From NCBI GenBank assembly GCA_033558025.1, contig JAUCEF010000005.1, forward strand, positions 2,666,001-2,730,000: DNA of 64,000 bases, given 5' to 3'. Source of the DNA: Phytophthora sp. 'mugwort' (lineage: Eukaryota; Oomycota; Peronosporomycetes; Peronosporales; Peronosporaceae). The notes under the pieces were generated by a model. It was not told where the DNA came from. It was given only the letters and a program-made list of their open reading frames with translations, and did not search any database. Positions 32,153 to 43,360 of this stretch are shown here, piece after piece (positions within the stretch are counted from its first letter, which is position 1; each line of letters begins with the position of its first letter). The position numbers and the translations under genes were made by a program.

Positions 32153-32693
32153 TGTTGTAAGAGGGGGTGGGGCGCGTGGAAAGGAAGTGGAGAACGGTGA
32201 CGCTCTCGCTAGCTTGCTCTTCTCGTTGTGACCCGACTGGGCGGCGGCTTCTCTCGTCGATGGCCACGAGGCGGTTGAGGCGAACAAAGATTCGAGCGGA
32301 GATCTTGTCTTGATTGCTCTAGACTGTGAGTAAAAAAACGCAGTTCCACCAAGCACCATTGAAGTATTACTATATTTCTTCCAAATAATACACGCACTAG
32401 TACTCTCCGGAATAGTAAACTTCGGAGAGTACTAGATGCTATCTAAATGACTTGCTTTCAGATTGAAAAGAACTTAGAGTAGTAGTATATTCGGTGATCA
32501 ATGCTACTACAATACACGTGAGCTACATGGTAGTATTCTAATATAATACTTCCGTGTAGTACACTATATTTGTGTTAAACAGTCACAAAATAAAATTCAT
32601 ATTTGAGCATACTGAAACCCAGTCATTTGCCGCGTGTTTATTCATACCATCTGCGACATCTGCTGCGCGTCGACGTCACTCACTCGCGCAGGA
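32153..32693. other. Divergent spacer between PFK and the AlaX-like gene
   Basis: About 540 bp. The right half is AT-rich relative to its neighbours and holds the inverted repeat at 32397-32435. No gene was found. Confidence 0.4.
32397..32435. repeat. 13-bp perfect inverted repeat
   Basis: CTAGTACTCTCCG (32397-32409) and CGGAGAGTACTAG (32423-32435) flank a 13-base spacer. It lies in AT-rich sequence between divergent genes. It may be a MITE remnant or a regulatory dyad. Confidence 0.6.
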
Positions 32694-34292
32694 ATGCCAC
32701 CGACAGGAGCTGCTGCTGCCGCCGCTGCGGCGGCCTCAATCGCGTCGGAAATGACTCGAGTGGCGCTGGACCTCGCGCCACCGGGGGCTCTCGCTTGCCA
32801 GCGAGACTCGTCTCTACGCTCGCTGCGCACTGCTGTGTATGGCTGCCATGAACGTGTGGTTCCCGCCACAAAGAAAACCAAGGCCCAGCGCTTCTACGAG
32901 ATCGAGTTGCACGACACTGGTGCGTACGAATTAGCTACCTCTTGCCATCTTGCAACTTGCCGGATTGCAGCCATGGTGGAGGGCAGGGCAGGGGCATCTC
33001 TGGTACTTTTTGCTAATGATTATGGTGATGTTGGTGTCGCGCAGTTCTCTTCCCCGAGGGCGGAGGCCAGCCTTGGGATACCGGCAATATCGACGGAGTG
33101 CCCGTGGACCAGGTGTACGTGAAAAATGGCCACTGCTTGCATCGCGTCTCCGTGAAGGATCATGCCCAGGCGCCGTTTGTGGTGGGCCAGGAGGTGGTCG
33201 CCAGCGTGGACTGGGCTCGCCGCTTTGACCACATGCAGCAGCACTCGGCGCAGCACCTCTTCAGCGCTGTCGCGGAGAAATATGGGTACGATACAACCAC
33301 ATGGTCGCTTGGGGAGGAGCGATGCAACGTGGAGCTGGTGCAAGTGGATGGCGCCTCGTCGTCTTCGGAGCCTGCGAATGACAAGAAGGGCAGCAAGGAG
33401 AAGAATGTGATCCCTGTCGAGGTTCTGAACAAGATTGAGGAGGAGGTCAATGAAGCCATCGTGGCAGACCTGGCCATGACACCGTCATTTGCCAAGCCCG
33501 GAACGGATGAATGGGAAAAGATCGCTGCGAAGTTTGAGCCTGGGCAGATGCCCCAGGCGATGCGAATTGTGACCATCGACGGCCTGGATGTGAACCCGTG
33601 CTGCGGTACACACGTTCAGAACCTAGCACAGCTTCGATCGCTGCGTGTGCTCTGTACGGAGTTCGCACGCGGCGCCTCTCGCGTTTGGTTTGTGACTGGA
33701 AACCGTGTGAATCGTGAGTTTTCCCGAATGTGAGTGCTGAACCTTATAGGTGAACGAGCGGCGAGAGACGTTTACTGAATGTCTCTTTGATGTTACGGGT
33801 GTCGTTGAATGATGCAGGCTGAAAAACGAGCACGCAATGACGAAGCTGCTGAGCAGTGCGCCGGATGATCACGCTTCTCGCGTGGAGAAACTGTTGCAGT
33901 TTCAGAAGAGGGCAACGAAAGAGCTCAAAACCCTGCAGAAGGAGCTTGCAGCCTCAATTGCGCGTGATTTGGTGGCGCAAGCCAGCGAGGGTGTCGTAAC
34001 TTACCACCGCGATGAGGGCGATCTTGGCTTTTTGCAGATATTGCTGGGCCTTCTTGGAGACGCAAAGAATGACGCTGTGTTTGTTCTCACAGCTGGAGAG
34101 CTGCGCGGCGAAGGCCTTTTCCTTCTAGCTGGACCTCCTGAGTTCATCATCGCTCACGGAAGGTCTGTACTGCCACTCATTGACGGAAAGGGCGGTGGCG
34201 GTAAAAACGGCATCATTCAAGGAAAAGCGAAAGACTTGACAAAGGTCGACACCTTAGTTGCGAAGCTTCAGGAATTGCGCATGCAGCAGTAA
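32694..34292 (+). CDS. AARSD1: Alanyl-tRNA editing protein AARSD1/AlaX-like
   Basis: Three exons (32694-32919, 33045-33729, 33818-34292; introns 125 and 88 bp) encode 461 residues. This is a free-standing editing domain related to alanyl-tRNA synthetase, which hydrolyses Ser-tRNA(Ala). Visible motifs are LACQRDSSLRSLRTAV near the start, VLFPEGGGQPWDTGNIDG, the zinc-binding HMQQHSAQHLFSAV and CCGTHVQNLAQLRSL, and a C-terminal GGGKNGIIQGKAKDL like that of human AARSD1. An Ala run follows the first ATG; a second ATG at 32751 would skip it and is an alternative start. Frame is kept at both junctions. It is divergent from PFK and convergent with the acid phosphatase gene. Confidence 0.92.
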
Positions 34293-34505
34293 GGTTCCTG
34301 CTTCCGAGCTCAGACGACTGAGCCAACGCACGCACATTACCAGCCAATGCAAACAAGAAGGCGTAGTGCAGTTAACAAAACTGGCGTGGACGTGTATTCT
34401 TCTAACGCGGTACTGAAGAGCTGTTGAAGCCCGTGTAAAAATGTGGTGTCGTTAATTTTTCTCTTTTGCTGTCCGCAGACGACACGAGCAGCGTAGATTC
34501 ATCAC

Positions 34506-36025
34506 TTATACCATAGTGTACCCGTGACGACGAGCACTGTAAACCTTGAAGGCCATGAACGCCAGCCCCACTACCATAGCAATGGCGATGACAGTCAAAA
34601 AGGAGCAACGTGCGAAGCCGGGGTTGCCATCCAAAACGGGACCTTGCGCCAGGGCCGCTTGACCTTGCCCCACGATCGGCTCGTGGTAGTCACAGATAGT
34701 CTCCCAAGTACCGGTTTTAGCGATGTGATCCGCAATGATCTTGCTGAACTCGTCTAGCGGGCAATCTTCATCCGAACACTTGGTCAGCTTGACCTGCTCA
34801 CGCTCAGTGTAAGGCGACCACATGTACGTGCGCACAAAATAGGTTTCCTTAGCATTCGACTGCTTCTGAGCCTCTTCTGTAAGCTGTCGCGCACGCAGCT
34901 CGAAGAACATGGTAGTTCCTGGATGGAGAGCCGAAACATTAAGAGCAGTCGGCAATCCCTCGAAGTGGAACTCCCAACCTAACATCATACCCAGGCCGTG
35001 AAGTAGTTCGCGGTGGCCGTGGAATGAGAAGTAGCGGTACTCTGCGGGTGATGGCGCCGTCGGCACAGCCCCGCCTTGAAGCGTGGTCATTAGTAAATCG
35101 CCAAAGCCACCCATCCAGTACGTAATTTCACGGTCCGTCGAGTAGTACCGCTCCATGAGGTTCGTAAATGCCAACTGCTCCAGCTCCCCGCGTGCTTCAA
35201 CCGTCATACCCGCAGGAAGGGGGAGACCCTCATCGCGGTCAAAGACAAACATGTCGGCTAGGTCTTTCACGCCCAGCACGACATCCTCACCGCCAGGCAC
35301 GTTGGGGATATTCTCAACAGCGACACCGCACACCTCACCCAGCTGGTCGAGGACGTCGCGGTACTGGTCAAAGAGCTCGGGAGCGCGGGTTTTAGCGTAT
35401 ACAGCGAGATCGGCGTCCATTGTGTTTTTGCAGGGGCCCTTAGGAGCAGCAAACGCGTGCTCGTTCTCCACAAGTTGCATGGTAATGGGAACGGGCTGGT
35501 GCGGGAAGCCATGCGGGCCCGTTCCGTCTGGATAGAGACCGTAGCCTAACGCTGTAGCGCTCTGCGAGCAGCGCGTGGCTGCGTCTGCCCGGAAGTACGT
35601 CTCGAAGTGCGAATGGTTAACACCATTAAGCGAGCGCGATAGGAAGGCCTCCTCGTGTTGCGGTTCATCCACCATGTAAGTATGGCGGACGTGCTCGCCC
35701 ACGGCCTGCAGCTGCTTCATCCCAATCTCCGTGAGCTGCGTGAGCGGTACTTTATACGCGTCTAGGTTGGCCTTATTACGCGGGCACGCGACCTTCACCA
35801 CGTCGTTCGGTGCTCGGCTGCCGTGGCGAGAGAGCGTCACCAGGCGTCGGAGCTCACTGAGCAGCAGTAACACAGCATTGAACACAAGTCAACACCAATG
35901 CGACGCCGTCATAGCGGACGTATTAAGCGGGAGACGTACCTTGGGACGGCTTCATCAGCTGAGGCGGCTCCGGTGGCCAGCACTGCGACGATCAAAGCGG
36001 ACGCGAGACGGAGGGCGCACACCAT
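34506..36025 (-). CDS. Secretory histidine acid phosphatase with C-terminal membrane anchor
   Basis: Two exons (35940-36025 and 34506-35856, intron 83 bp) encode 478 residues. The first exon encodes a signal peptide (MVCALRLASALIVAVLATGA, then ASADEA as cleavage region). The histidine phosphatase branch-2 motif LSRHGSRAP gives the catalytic His and Arg. The position of the usual HD proton-donor motif reads FHGHRELLHGLGMMLG, so the standard Asp is absent. A hydrophobic segment near the C-terminus (FLTVIAIAMVVGLAFMAFKV) followed by basic residues suggests a type I membrane protein with a short cytosolic tail. It probably removes phosphate from extracellular or endolysosomal substrates; the substrate is unknown. 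Confidence 0.86.
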
Positions 36026-36048
36026 TTAACTGGGGCTTCGTGATTGAA

Positions 36049-36055
36049 GGAATGG
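36049..36055 (-). promoter_or_regulatory. Initiator-like element of the acid phosphatase gene
   Basis: On the minus strand CCATTCC fits YCAYTYY and lies about 24 bp before the start codon at 36025. Confidence 0.5.
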
Positions 36056-39000
36056 AGTGTGCGGTCCGAATAAAAGAAACCGTTGCTTCTCGTACGTCAC
36101 CGAGCGTGCTAATTATCAGTGTCATAAAGAGAGCATATAGGGATGCATTCGAAGACCTAAATTGCTCGCTCTGTCATTTTTGAGGGAATCTATATATTCC
36201 GAATCCTTCTTCGCTAAAAGTTCGATCTCTTTCGCGCAAACGGTTGGACGCGACAAATTGCCGGCTTATGCTAGAAACGATTAAGAATCTTCACCAACGG
36301 CACCGCACACCGCTGTTGGCAACGGTTGATGCCGTTGGAGATTGTTATTTTTATTTCGCCGCGCCGGCACTGAACTGTAACAACTGCTGAGACTACCAGT
36401 GTTGGAGCAGGTAACGACCGGCTGCATTTTGTTAGGCGTGTCTGCACGTGTTCTGAACGTGAATACGGTAACAGACAGGTTTGATTGGCTGACATAATTT
36501 AAATAATTTAGGTACATTGTCCAGATTTGGTTGGTTGGTGTTCAAGGGTACCACTTTTCAAACACCAAAATATCGTGAGCCCACTCAGCACACTTGTGCC
36601 AGCACAATCCATGGAGGATACAGCAGCCATCATGTTGCTGCTTATGCTTGCCGCGGGTTCCAGCGCCTCAGTTGTATCTGCAATCGAGGGGGGGGGGGGG
36701 GGAAGCGATTTGCCTTAGGGGGCCGGTGGTGTCTTTTCTATCAACCCTTGTCAAAAGGTGTGTTCCGGGTTTTTATTGCAACATGGGATGATCTATTTTG
36801 CGCAAGACGGGGCGTGTGACTGGACATTTGTATTCCCGCGCTCAGCCGTTAGCGCGAGTCGTGAGGTTAATAGCACTCCTTACAAAAGCCGCTTAAAGCT
36901 GCAAGGAAATGGCCTCTAGATGCCTCTAGGCTGAGAAACACTCCTTTTCATATGCACACTGTTTTGACCCCAGAGCCAGTGTGTGTTGAGGCAGGCAAAT
37001 CATTAATAGAAGTCATAGCGGCCTCAGTCTTTGAGTTTTAAGGACAACTGGGAAGGCCTCCGGACAAAGACATGTGCGCACTCGTACAGCACGACACCTC
37101 TGACCCCACTGTTACTCTAGGCAAGAGGGCAGGGCTTCGGACCTGAGCTGTCTGTTAATGAGACCGGTGCGATCGATCCAGATTGGGGTTGGATGCAAGG
37201 ATGTGTGCTTGTGTATGTGTGTGTGCCCGTGTGAGTCTCTGCGTGTGTATGCGTGTTTGTATGTGTGTTATGTGTTGTGATATCTCTGCTCAGGTGTTGT
37301 TGCCGTTGTAAGCTGTGCGCAATGCGCTTCGAGGGCTCATGAGGGTTGATGTATGCATAACCAGAGTAGCGCTGAGGATGAACATGCATCTGAATACATA
37401 ACTAGCTGTATTACACGCGGTCTACAGGTGAGTATATCTTGCGTGTGAACAAGTGCAGAGTCAGCTGTGCTTTTGATAGCCAGTTGCAGGTGGAGTGGGC
37501 GTAGTGCGTTCAGGACACTTCCGGATCATTTGCGTTGCCTTCACGAGCCTTAAGAACGCGAGTAGTTCGGCTTCTGCGCGGCGGACAGAGTCGACGACTT
37601 GGTCCATATAATCCTTCGGGTTGGCGTCAAGGATGAAACCCGGGTCGAGAAAGGGTTTCATCAAGGCAACGATGTGTTCGGACCTGACTTCTTGTAGCGA
37701 TCGACCTCAAATGTGCGGCACGCGCGTGTACCATCCGTACCAAGCACCTGAAAGGTGTGTAACCGGTTTCTTCCTGCGCTTGGGGTTTGGCGCTTGGTAT
37801 GATTCTTCACCGGCTTGTTCACCTGCAGGTCTTCAGATTTTCGCGTTCGGTTACAACAGAGCCGCTCGACGATTGTCAGGCATGCAGCTAGGGCTTGCTC
37901 GGGGTGATAAGTTCTTGAATGACAGCAAGAAGGTGATACAATCTGTTGACTTACGTCTTGTCCATGCTATTTAAAATGCTGAGCAGCGCCGTTGTGCAGC
38001 GGAGCAGACCATGGAGTGCGTTAGCAACCGTATCTCCGCGGCTGCCAAGCACTCCCCCACACGCGTGACGATCGGGGAGCTGTCGCGAGCTCCTATAACA
38101 GCGGAAAGTAGTGAACGAAATACACAATGAGTATACTCAATACGTTGGTGCTTTCGTTCAGCCTTTGTTGCTTAAGACCAAACCAAGGGCTGAATATGCA
38201 AGTCTGCAAGTGATCAAGTCATTCCTGGAGTCGACTCAAGACTCGAGCCCATTTTGTTTCCTTGGGCGCCGTACTGGTGATGTAAGCGAAGGCCTTGTTG
38301 TTATTCGCCATATCCCGCTTTTCGCGGTCGAAGGCCCAATGAGCAACCAGGCGTTCGTCGCCGTTCGCGTACTGAGCACCGCCATGGCGAAAGAAAGTGC
38401 GGTTAAGGCAGATGTGCTCCACCAGGTTTAGCTTCGCTCTTAAGCATATTGTTCACTAACCCCGTGCCACTAGCCTCACCCCGTCAGGCTCCCGCCTTAT
38501 TCTTCGCTTGTGATTGTGTCGTTAGGTTTGTATGCAACGGTACAACGGTATGGATTCGAGCCTGGACGACGGCGCCGACTCCGGAGCAACGACCGGGCAC
38601 GACAGCAACTTGAAAATGTAGCCGGTTCAGTTTCCAACAAGACGTGGAGCGGGGCACTGGTATCAAGATGGACAGCATTTTCAGATGCAAGCTCAGCAAC
38701 TGGTCAAGCAGCGCTGGACACAGTGCATCATGCTTTTTGCCAGTGCGACCGCGAGCGAAGGCGATGCCAAGGAGCCGTTCTTGTCTGAGATCAAATGGGC
38801 CACTGCTCTTTTGGTGGCTTGACGCGCAGCGGCCGAATGTAACTTATAAAAAAAATTGAATTAGCATGCCGCTTACTAGCCTTGTAGAACGCCCTGTGAC
38901 ATCAGGTAGGGTACTTGCTTATGGCATACTAGTAGAAATAACGCTGTATTCGATACGTTAAACAACAATACACCATCAGAGCCAGCAAGATGAATTAGCT

Positions 39001-39205
39001 TTGTTATTAGCTAGATGTAGCTAGAGCACTTACGCTTTGAACCAAATCTCGTCAAATACGTCGAGGAGTTCATCCGACATCTTCTTCTCTAGAGCCACTG
39101 TCATTCAAATTTTGTTCATGCACTGCGGAACATAGCGCCATACACGTCGGGCTTGCTAATGTGCCAGGTGTTGGAGTCGTCCAGAACGTCACACTTATTT
39201 CGGGA
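36056..39205. other. Start of transposon-rich region, no supported gene
   Basis: No host gene was identified. It contains a 15-G run at 36688-36702, an imperfect TG-rich microsatellite at about 37201-37280, and a 10-bp-arm hairpin GATGAAACCC/GGGTTTCATC at 37632-37662. Two minus-strand frames have protein-like composition, 37461-37664 (MMKPFLDPGFILDANPKDYM) and 38219-38422 (FFRHGGAQYANGDERLVAHW). They may be decayed transposon proteins, but I cannot assign them. Confidence 0.35.
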
Positions 39206-39287
39206 AGTCGGATCCATCTTTTAGCCGCATTATCGCTGATATATGTAAGGTCATCAGCGATAACGCGGCTACAAGACGGATCCGACT
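39206..39287. repeat. 34-bp inverted repeat hairpin
   Basis: Arms at 39206-39239 and 39254-39287 pair over 34 positions with three mismatches, around a 14-base loop. The arms begin AGTCGGATCC and end TTATCGCTGA. The motif ATGTAAGGT follows both the loop start and the right arm. It lies directly before a decayed PIF/Harbinger transposase and may be an element end or a foldback fragment. Confidence 0.7.
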
Positions 39288-39316
39288 ACATGTAAGGTGA
39301 TCGACTGCGAGGAACG

Positions 39317-40110
39317 GTGATGTGTGCGGCTAGTTTGGCTAAATGCTTTGTCTTTCGTGGAGACCGTTGCCTCGGTAACGAATGGAAGGGCATCTTGTAC
39401 TTTCATGAAGGTATGTATGCTGAGCGGCACCAACAATACGTCCGGGCTGTGACCGACAAAACGGGGAGAATTGTCGACAAAGTGTCAATGTTCATCGATG
39501 GAAAAAAAAAATGTTTATTTGCCGCCCCGGCAAACGGAAACACCGAAATGTTGCTCTTCAAATGGCTCTCGACTGCATCCCTGTTGGTGACAAAGAAACC
39601 TTCCCAAAATGTGCTATAGCGGGAACAAGAGGTGGCACTGCCTTAATTATCGAGTCGTGTGCACTCCTGACGGTGAGTACATAACTAGTGTGATTGGCGT
39701 CTAACGATCACTAACAATAGTGTTATCATGCTGTTAGGTCTATGCATATCCTTGTATGGGCCTATCGAGGGACGTCTCCATGACTCTACCATGTGAGAGC
39801 GAACTGCTTTCCTACCTTGCCAGTAGCAGCTTGACCAAAGATTTGGGCGTGTTGGTATATGGGGACCCGGCATACGGCGTAATATACTTACTCTGCAGTC
39901 CCTTTCGAAATGCGTATGCATGTGAGTAGTGCTGAGAAAGAGCTTCAACGTCATAATGAGCAAGATGCGAGTGCTGATCGAATGGCTGTTTGGGATCGTC
40001 AAGAAGAAATGGGCGTTCCTGGATTGGAATAAGAAGCGCAGGGTCTTGCTGACCCCGGTTTGTCAGAATGGTAAGAGTGGCAATACTCCTCCCGAAGGCC
40101 GCTACGTGCC
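39317..40110 (+). pseudogene. Decayed PIF/Harbinger (DDE_4) transposase
   Basis: Pieces of a DDE_Tnp_4 transposase appear in changing frames: FIDGKKK near 39490 with ICRPGKRKHR in the next frame, VVCTPDGEY near 39660, VLVYGDPAYGVIYLL near 39850 (second catalytic Asp), and FNVIMSKMRVLIEWLFGIVK near 39940 followed by KKWAFLD. The order and spacing match a single transposase. At least three frameshifts and several stops make it nonfunctional. An oppositely oriented remnant at 40275-40440 may be its Myb-type partner. Confidence 0.7.
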
Positions 40111-40274
40111 TGAAAAAAAGGAAATCATATTAGCAAGTACTTCGCTTGCGCACCGTCCCAGCTAGAGGACCTTTCGCAAGCGCAACCAAACCAGCTTGGT
40201 AGAACGAACCTAATTGCTGTTGTTGTTTGTTAGTCGCTCGAACAAGCTATCAATGAGCTCTGCCTGCAATACCT

Positions 40275-40440
40275 TTATTGTTGAAGCTTCTCTCGCTCCA
40301 GCCGTCGCTCCTTTCTCTCTTTGGAGCGCTCAGCTCGGTCTTGCTCGCTCCTCTCTCGAAAACCAAGTAGACGTTTCTGATCGATCTGTTGTTGTTGCAT
40401 GCAATTCTTGAACAGCGAGGCCCTCTGCATCTTAGTCTCT
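40275..40440 (-). pseudogene. C-terminal remnant of a charged coiled-coil protein, possible Harbinger Myb partner
   Basis: The minus strand reads KMQRASLFKNCMQQQQIDQK, then an Arg/Glu-rich helix (RAERSKERKERRLEREKLQQ), and ends at a stop (40275-40277). A stop interrupts the frame upstream. Gln- then Arg/Glu-rich ends of this kind are seen in Myb/SANT-like proteins encoded by PIF/Harbinger elements. Assignment rests on that and on the neighbouring transposase. Confidence 0.35.
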
Positions 40441-41355
40441 TCCAATCGGGTCACCTACTCAGGTGGGCTTTTGTTGTGACTTTCCGGTGCTGCTGCGCCG
40501 CTGGCATCTCGCCATCCGTGGATTCATCATTCAAATCTTCACGCCGGAAACGACGCTTTTTAAGTTTTATGCGGGCTACAGCAGCTAGCCGAACGACCTC
40601 ACCAGAACTCTCTGTCGCCAGCTGCTCACCCTATTTAGCAGCCGTGGTGCTCGCTACTTTAGCGTCGTAGCCGTCGATGCTGGATGCTATCTTAATCATG
40701 ATATGGGTAAAAGGTGCTTCTGCCTCGCCGGTGCCCGATTTCGTCGCCGACATGGACTCCCACGCACGGTGCTTGGCCCTCGCCATGCTCGGTCATGTAG
40801 GGAGTGTCTGCACAGCAAGCAGGTCCTTATCTGGACTAAAGCGCTGACGAATTTTCGGGTAACCTGCTAACTTGCTTGTTCAAAATCAACTCGACGTGCA
40901 ACGGTAACGCACCGGGTACCTTGTCTTCTTCTCCCCCCCCCCCTGCCAGTGTGGACTTGTCTGCTCTCCATCTTCCACTAGATCCGCTTGCGATCGAAGC
41001 AGCGTCTACCTCCAACCCGGTGTCGTCCGAGCAGAATTTTAACCCCTTAGTTCCCAGCCAAAAAATTGGGGGTAGTTTTTTTTCTTCTTATGTTGTAGGT
41101 AAGAATATATAGGATGTCGTATTTACTGGATTCTCGCCCGACAATGCTGCGGGGATAGTACATGATTGTCTCAGGCAATAAACGTGACATATCCAAGATT
41201 GCAGGTCTAAGGTGGGCGAACTCCTTAACCTTCTTTGAGCTTATGATGGCTAAGGCAACATATACACTGTACTGTTTATCTGGCCAGCCTTCTTTTGCAT
41301 TGCAACCTTACACCAGCGGTCAATGATCAGATAATGGTACAAAAGCAGTAACGAT

Positions 41356-43312
41356 TACTCCCTCTGTTTCACTGTGTTTGTCCATTTTGGAAAAACGAGT
41401 AAAACAAGATCATTTTTTTGTAGCATGGCTGCTCACAGTACTACGAAATAAAGCTCATTCTGCGCACTTTCGTCCAATCCTGGTTGCACATTCAGTTTGT
41501 TTTCTCAACCCGAGTAGCTGACCAATCAAAACTATCATTTTTGAAGGGGATTTTTGCAAATGGCTATTGCGAAGCGTGCCAGCCACCAATTTTCGCCTTT
41601 GCGGGTTTAAACGACAGCTTGAAACACAAGGACCATGAGTATCTATGCCCAGGACGCTGAATTACCTTTACAAAGCATACTTGTTGCGCAAACCTGACAC
41701 TTCATTCATTTTAAATCACGCCATGTTTTCCGCTATAAACGGTATACCTTTATGATTGGATGCAGTCACATGTATCATTTTACACACTACCCACCATTTG
41801 CATGGTTGGTGGTTATGATTGCCAAAGATATGTACCAAGACCAAGCGCCGAAAGAAGAACCTCGCGGACAGCGAACGCACTGGAATCATGTGCATGCATC
41901 TCCAGTGTGCTGGTGGTAGCACGAAGGTAAGTCGCGCTGACATCGAGTCCGTGGCACTGGCATATTCATGTTCTCCTAAAACGATCATGAGGGTCTAGAA
42001 GCGCGGCCGCAACACCATCGCCCGCTCGCCGGACCTGTTGGATGTGCGGTCGAAAAATAAGGGAAAGAAAAGCAAGGAACGAATTGATGAAAGTGCTGTG
42101 CAAACGAAAATGGAGGCTGCGCCATATCGTAAGCGGTATACTCTGCGCTCTTTGGCACGTGTGACGGGGGCATCAACCTCTACGCTCTGCAGACTTCGGA
42201 AGCGCAACGACATCGTAGCGACGACCAACACAATCAAACCCATACTTACGGGCGAGAACAAGCGCGCGCGCATGGCTTTCGTCGTCCGTTTCGTCAACGA
42301 GGCGACGCTACTTTACTCTCCAATGTACGACGTCATTCATCTGGATGAGAAATGATTCTACATGACGCGAACGTCGCAGCGCATCTATCTGTCTCCTAAC
42401 GAGCCGCCTCTACTACGGTATGTACGCTCCTCATTTGACATTTGTAACGCGTGAGTAATGTCAATACGTTTGGCTGTTTTTTTTAACGTTAGACAATGTA
42501 AAAGTAAGCGCTTCATCGGCAAGGTAATGTTTTTGGCAGCAGTCGCCAGGCCGCGAAAGGGCGATGCCAAGATAGCTGGTTTGACGGAAAGATAGGCACC
42601 TGGCCTTTCGTGGAGCGAAACTTCGCACAGCGAGCCAGCAAGAATTGTCCAGCTGGAACCATCGAAACTAAGCCTGTGACTGCTGTTACGAGGGCGGAGT
42701 ACGTCGCCATGCTACTGGATAACGTTCTCCCCGCTATTGCCGCCACGTTTCCGCGTCGCAGCCAACGCGACGCCATCTACCTACAACAGGGCAATGCGAA
42801 ACCACACGTCAAGGAAGACGATCCGCTCGTAAGTGAGGCCGGCCGCCAGCTGCGCCTAGATCTGCGGGTGCTCTACCAGCCTCCCAATAGCCCAGACTTT
42901 AACGTGCTTGACCTGAGCTATTTTCGGTCTATTCAGACGCTCCAACATGAAGAGGCGCCAAGCAGCTACGACGAGTTGGTCGCTGCTGTCGAAAAGTCGT
43001 TTTCGGATCTTAAAAGCGAGAAACTAGACGACGTATTCCTTTCGCTGCAGTCGTGCATGACTGCAGCACTGACCAATGACGCTGACAATGCCTTCGAGAT
43101 TCCCCATTCGAAAAAAGCCACTTTGCGCCGAAATGGAGAGTTGCCCAGATCGCTTAGTTGCCCGCAGCGCTTGTTTGAAAAGGCGCGTTCTAAAACATTG
43201 AAATAACACATTTTAGGTGCTTTCCTTTATTAATTTATCTTGCCAAATGGACAAACATTGTGAAACAACAAATCGCTCATTTTTGGACAAACACAGTGAA
43301 ACAGAGGGAGTA
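41356..43312 (+). mobile_element. Mariner-type (Tc1/mariner) element with intact ends
   Basis: The element at 41358-43310 (1953 bp) is flanked by TA duplications (41356-41357, 43311-43312). Its terminal inverted repeats are identical for 27 bp, starting CTCCCTCTGTTTCACTGTGT. The right end has a second, diverged copy of the repeat core at about 43250-43266 (TGGACAAACATTGTGAAACA), possibly a second transposase-binding site. The transposase inside is broken, so the copy could move only in trans. Confidence 0.85.
41987..43206 (+). pseudogene. Broken mariner transposase
   Basis: The helix-turn-helix region (YTLRSLARVTGASTSTLCRL) and a DDE catalytic core are recognisable. The first Asp is in HLDEK at 42344-42346, directly followed by a TGA (42353) where the family has Trp. 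The second catalytic position reads LQQGNAKPH, Gly (42790-42792) for the usual Asp. The third lies in PPNSPDFNVLDLSYF. There is also a TAG at 41996 and a frameshift near 42560. Between about 42420 and 42493 a 74-bp segment with GTATGT and TTAACGTTAG ends interrupts the frame and behaves like a spliceosomal intron. Confidence 0.85.
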
Positions 43313-43360
43313 TGTAGATTGCATCACAAAAAAGAAAAGCAATTACATGCATCCACAAGC

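Noticed and set aside
35857..35939. Alternative N-terminus MFNAVLLLLSEL for the acid phosphatase
   Set aside because: This sequence is intronic. Splicing an upstream exon gives a proper signal peptide and keeps frame into the catalytic domain.
37201..37280. TG-rich tract as a regulatory or coding feature
   Set aside because: It is an imperfect dinucleotide microsatellite; the frames through it encode only His/Thr repeats.
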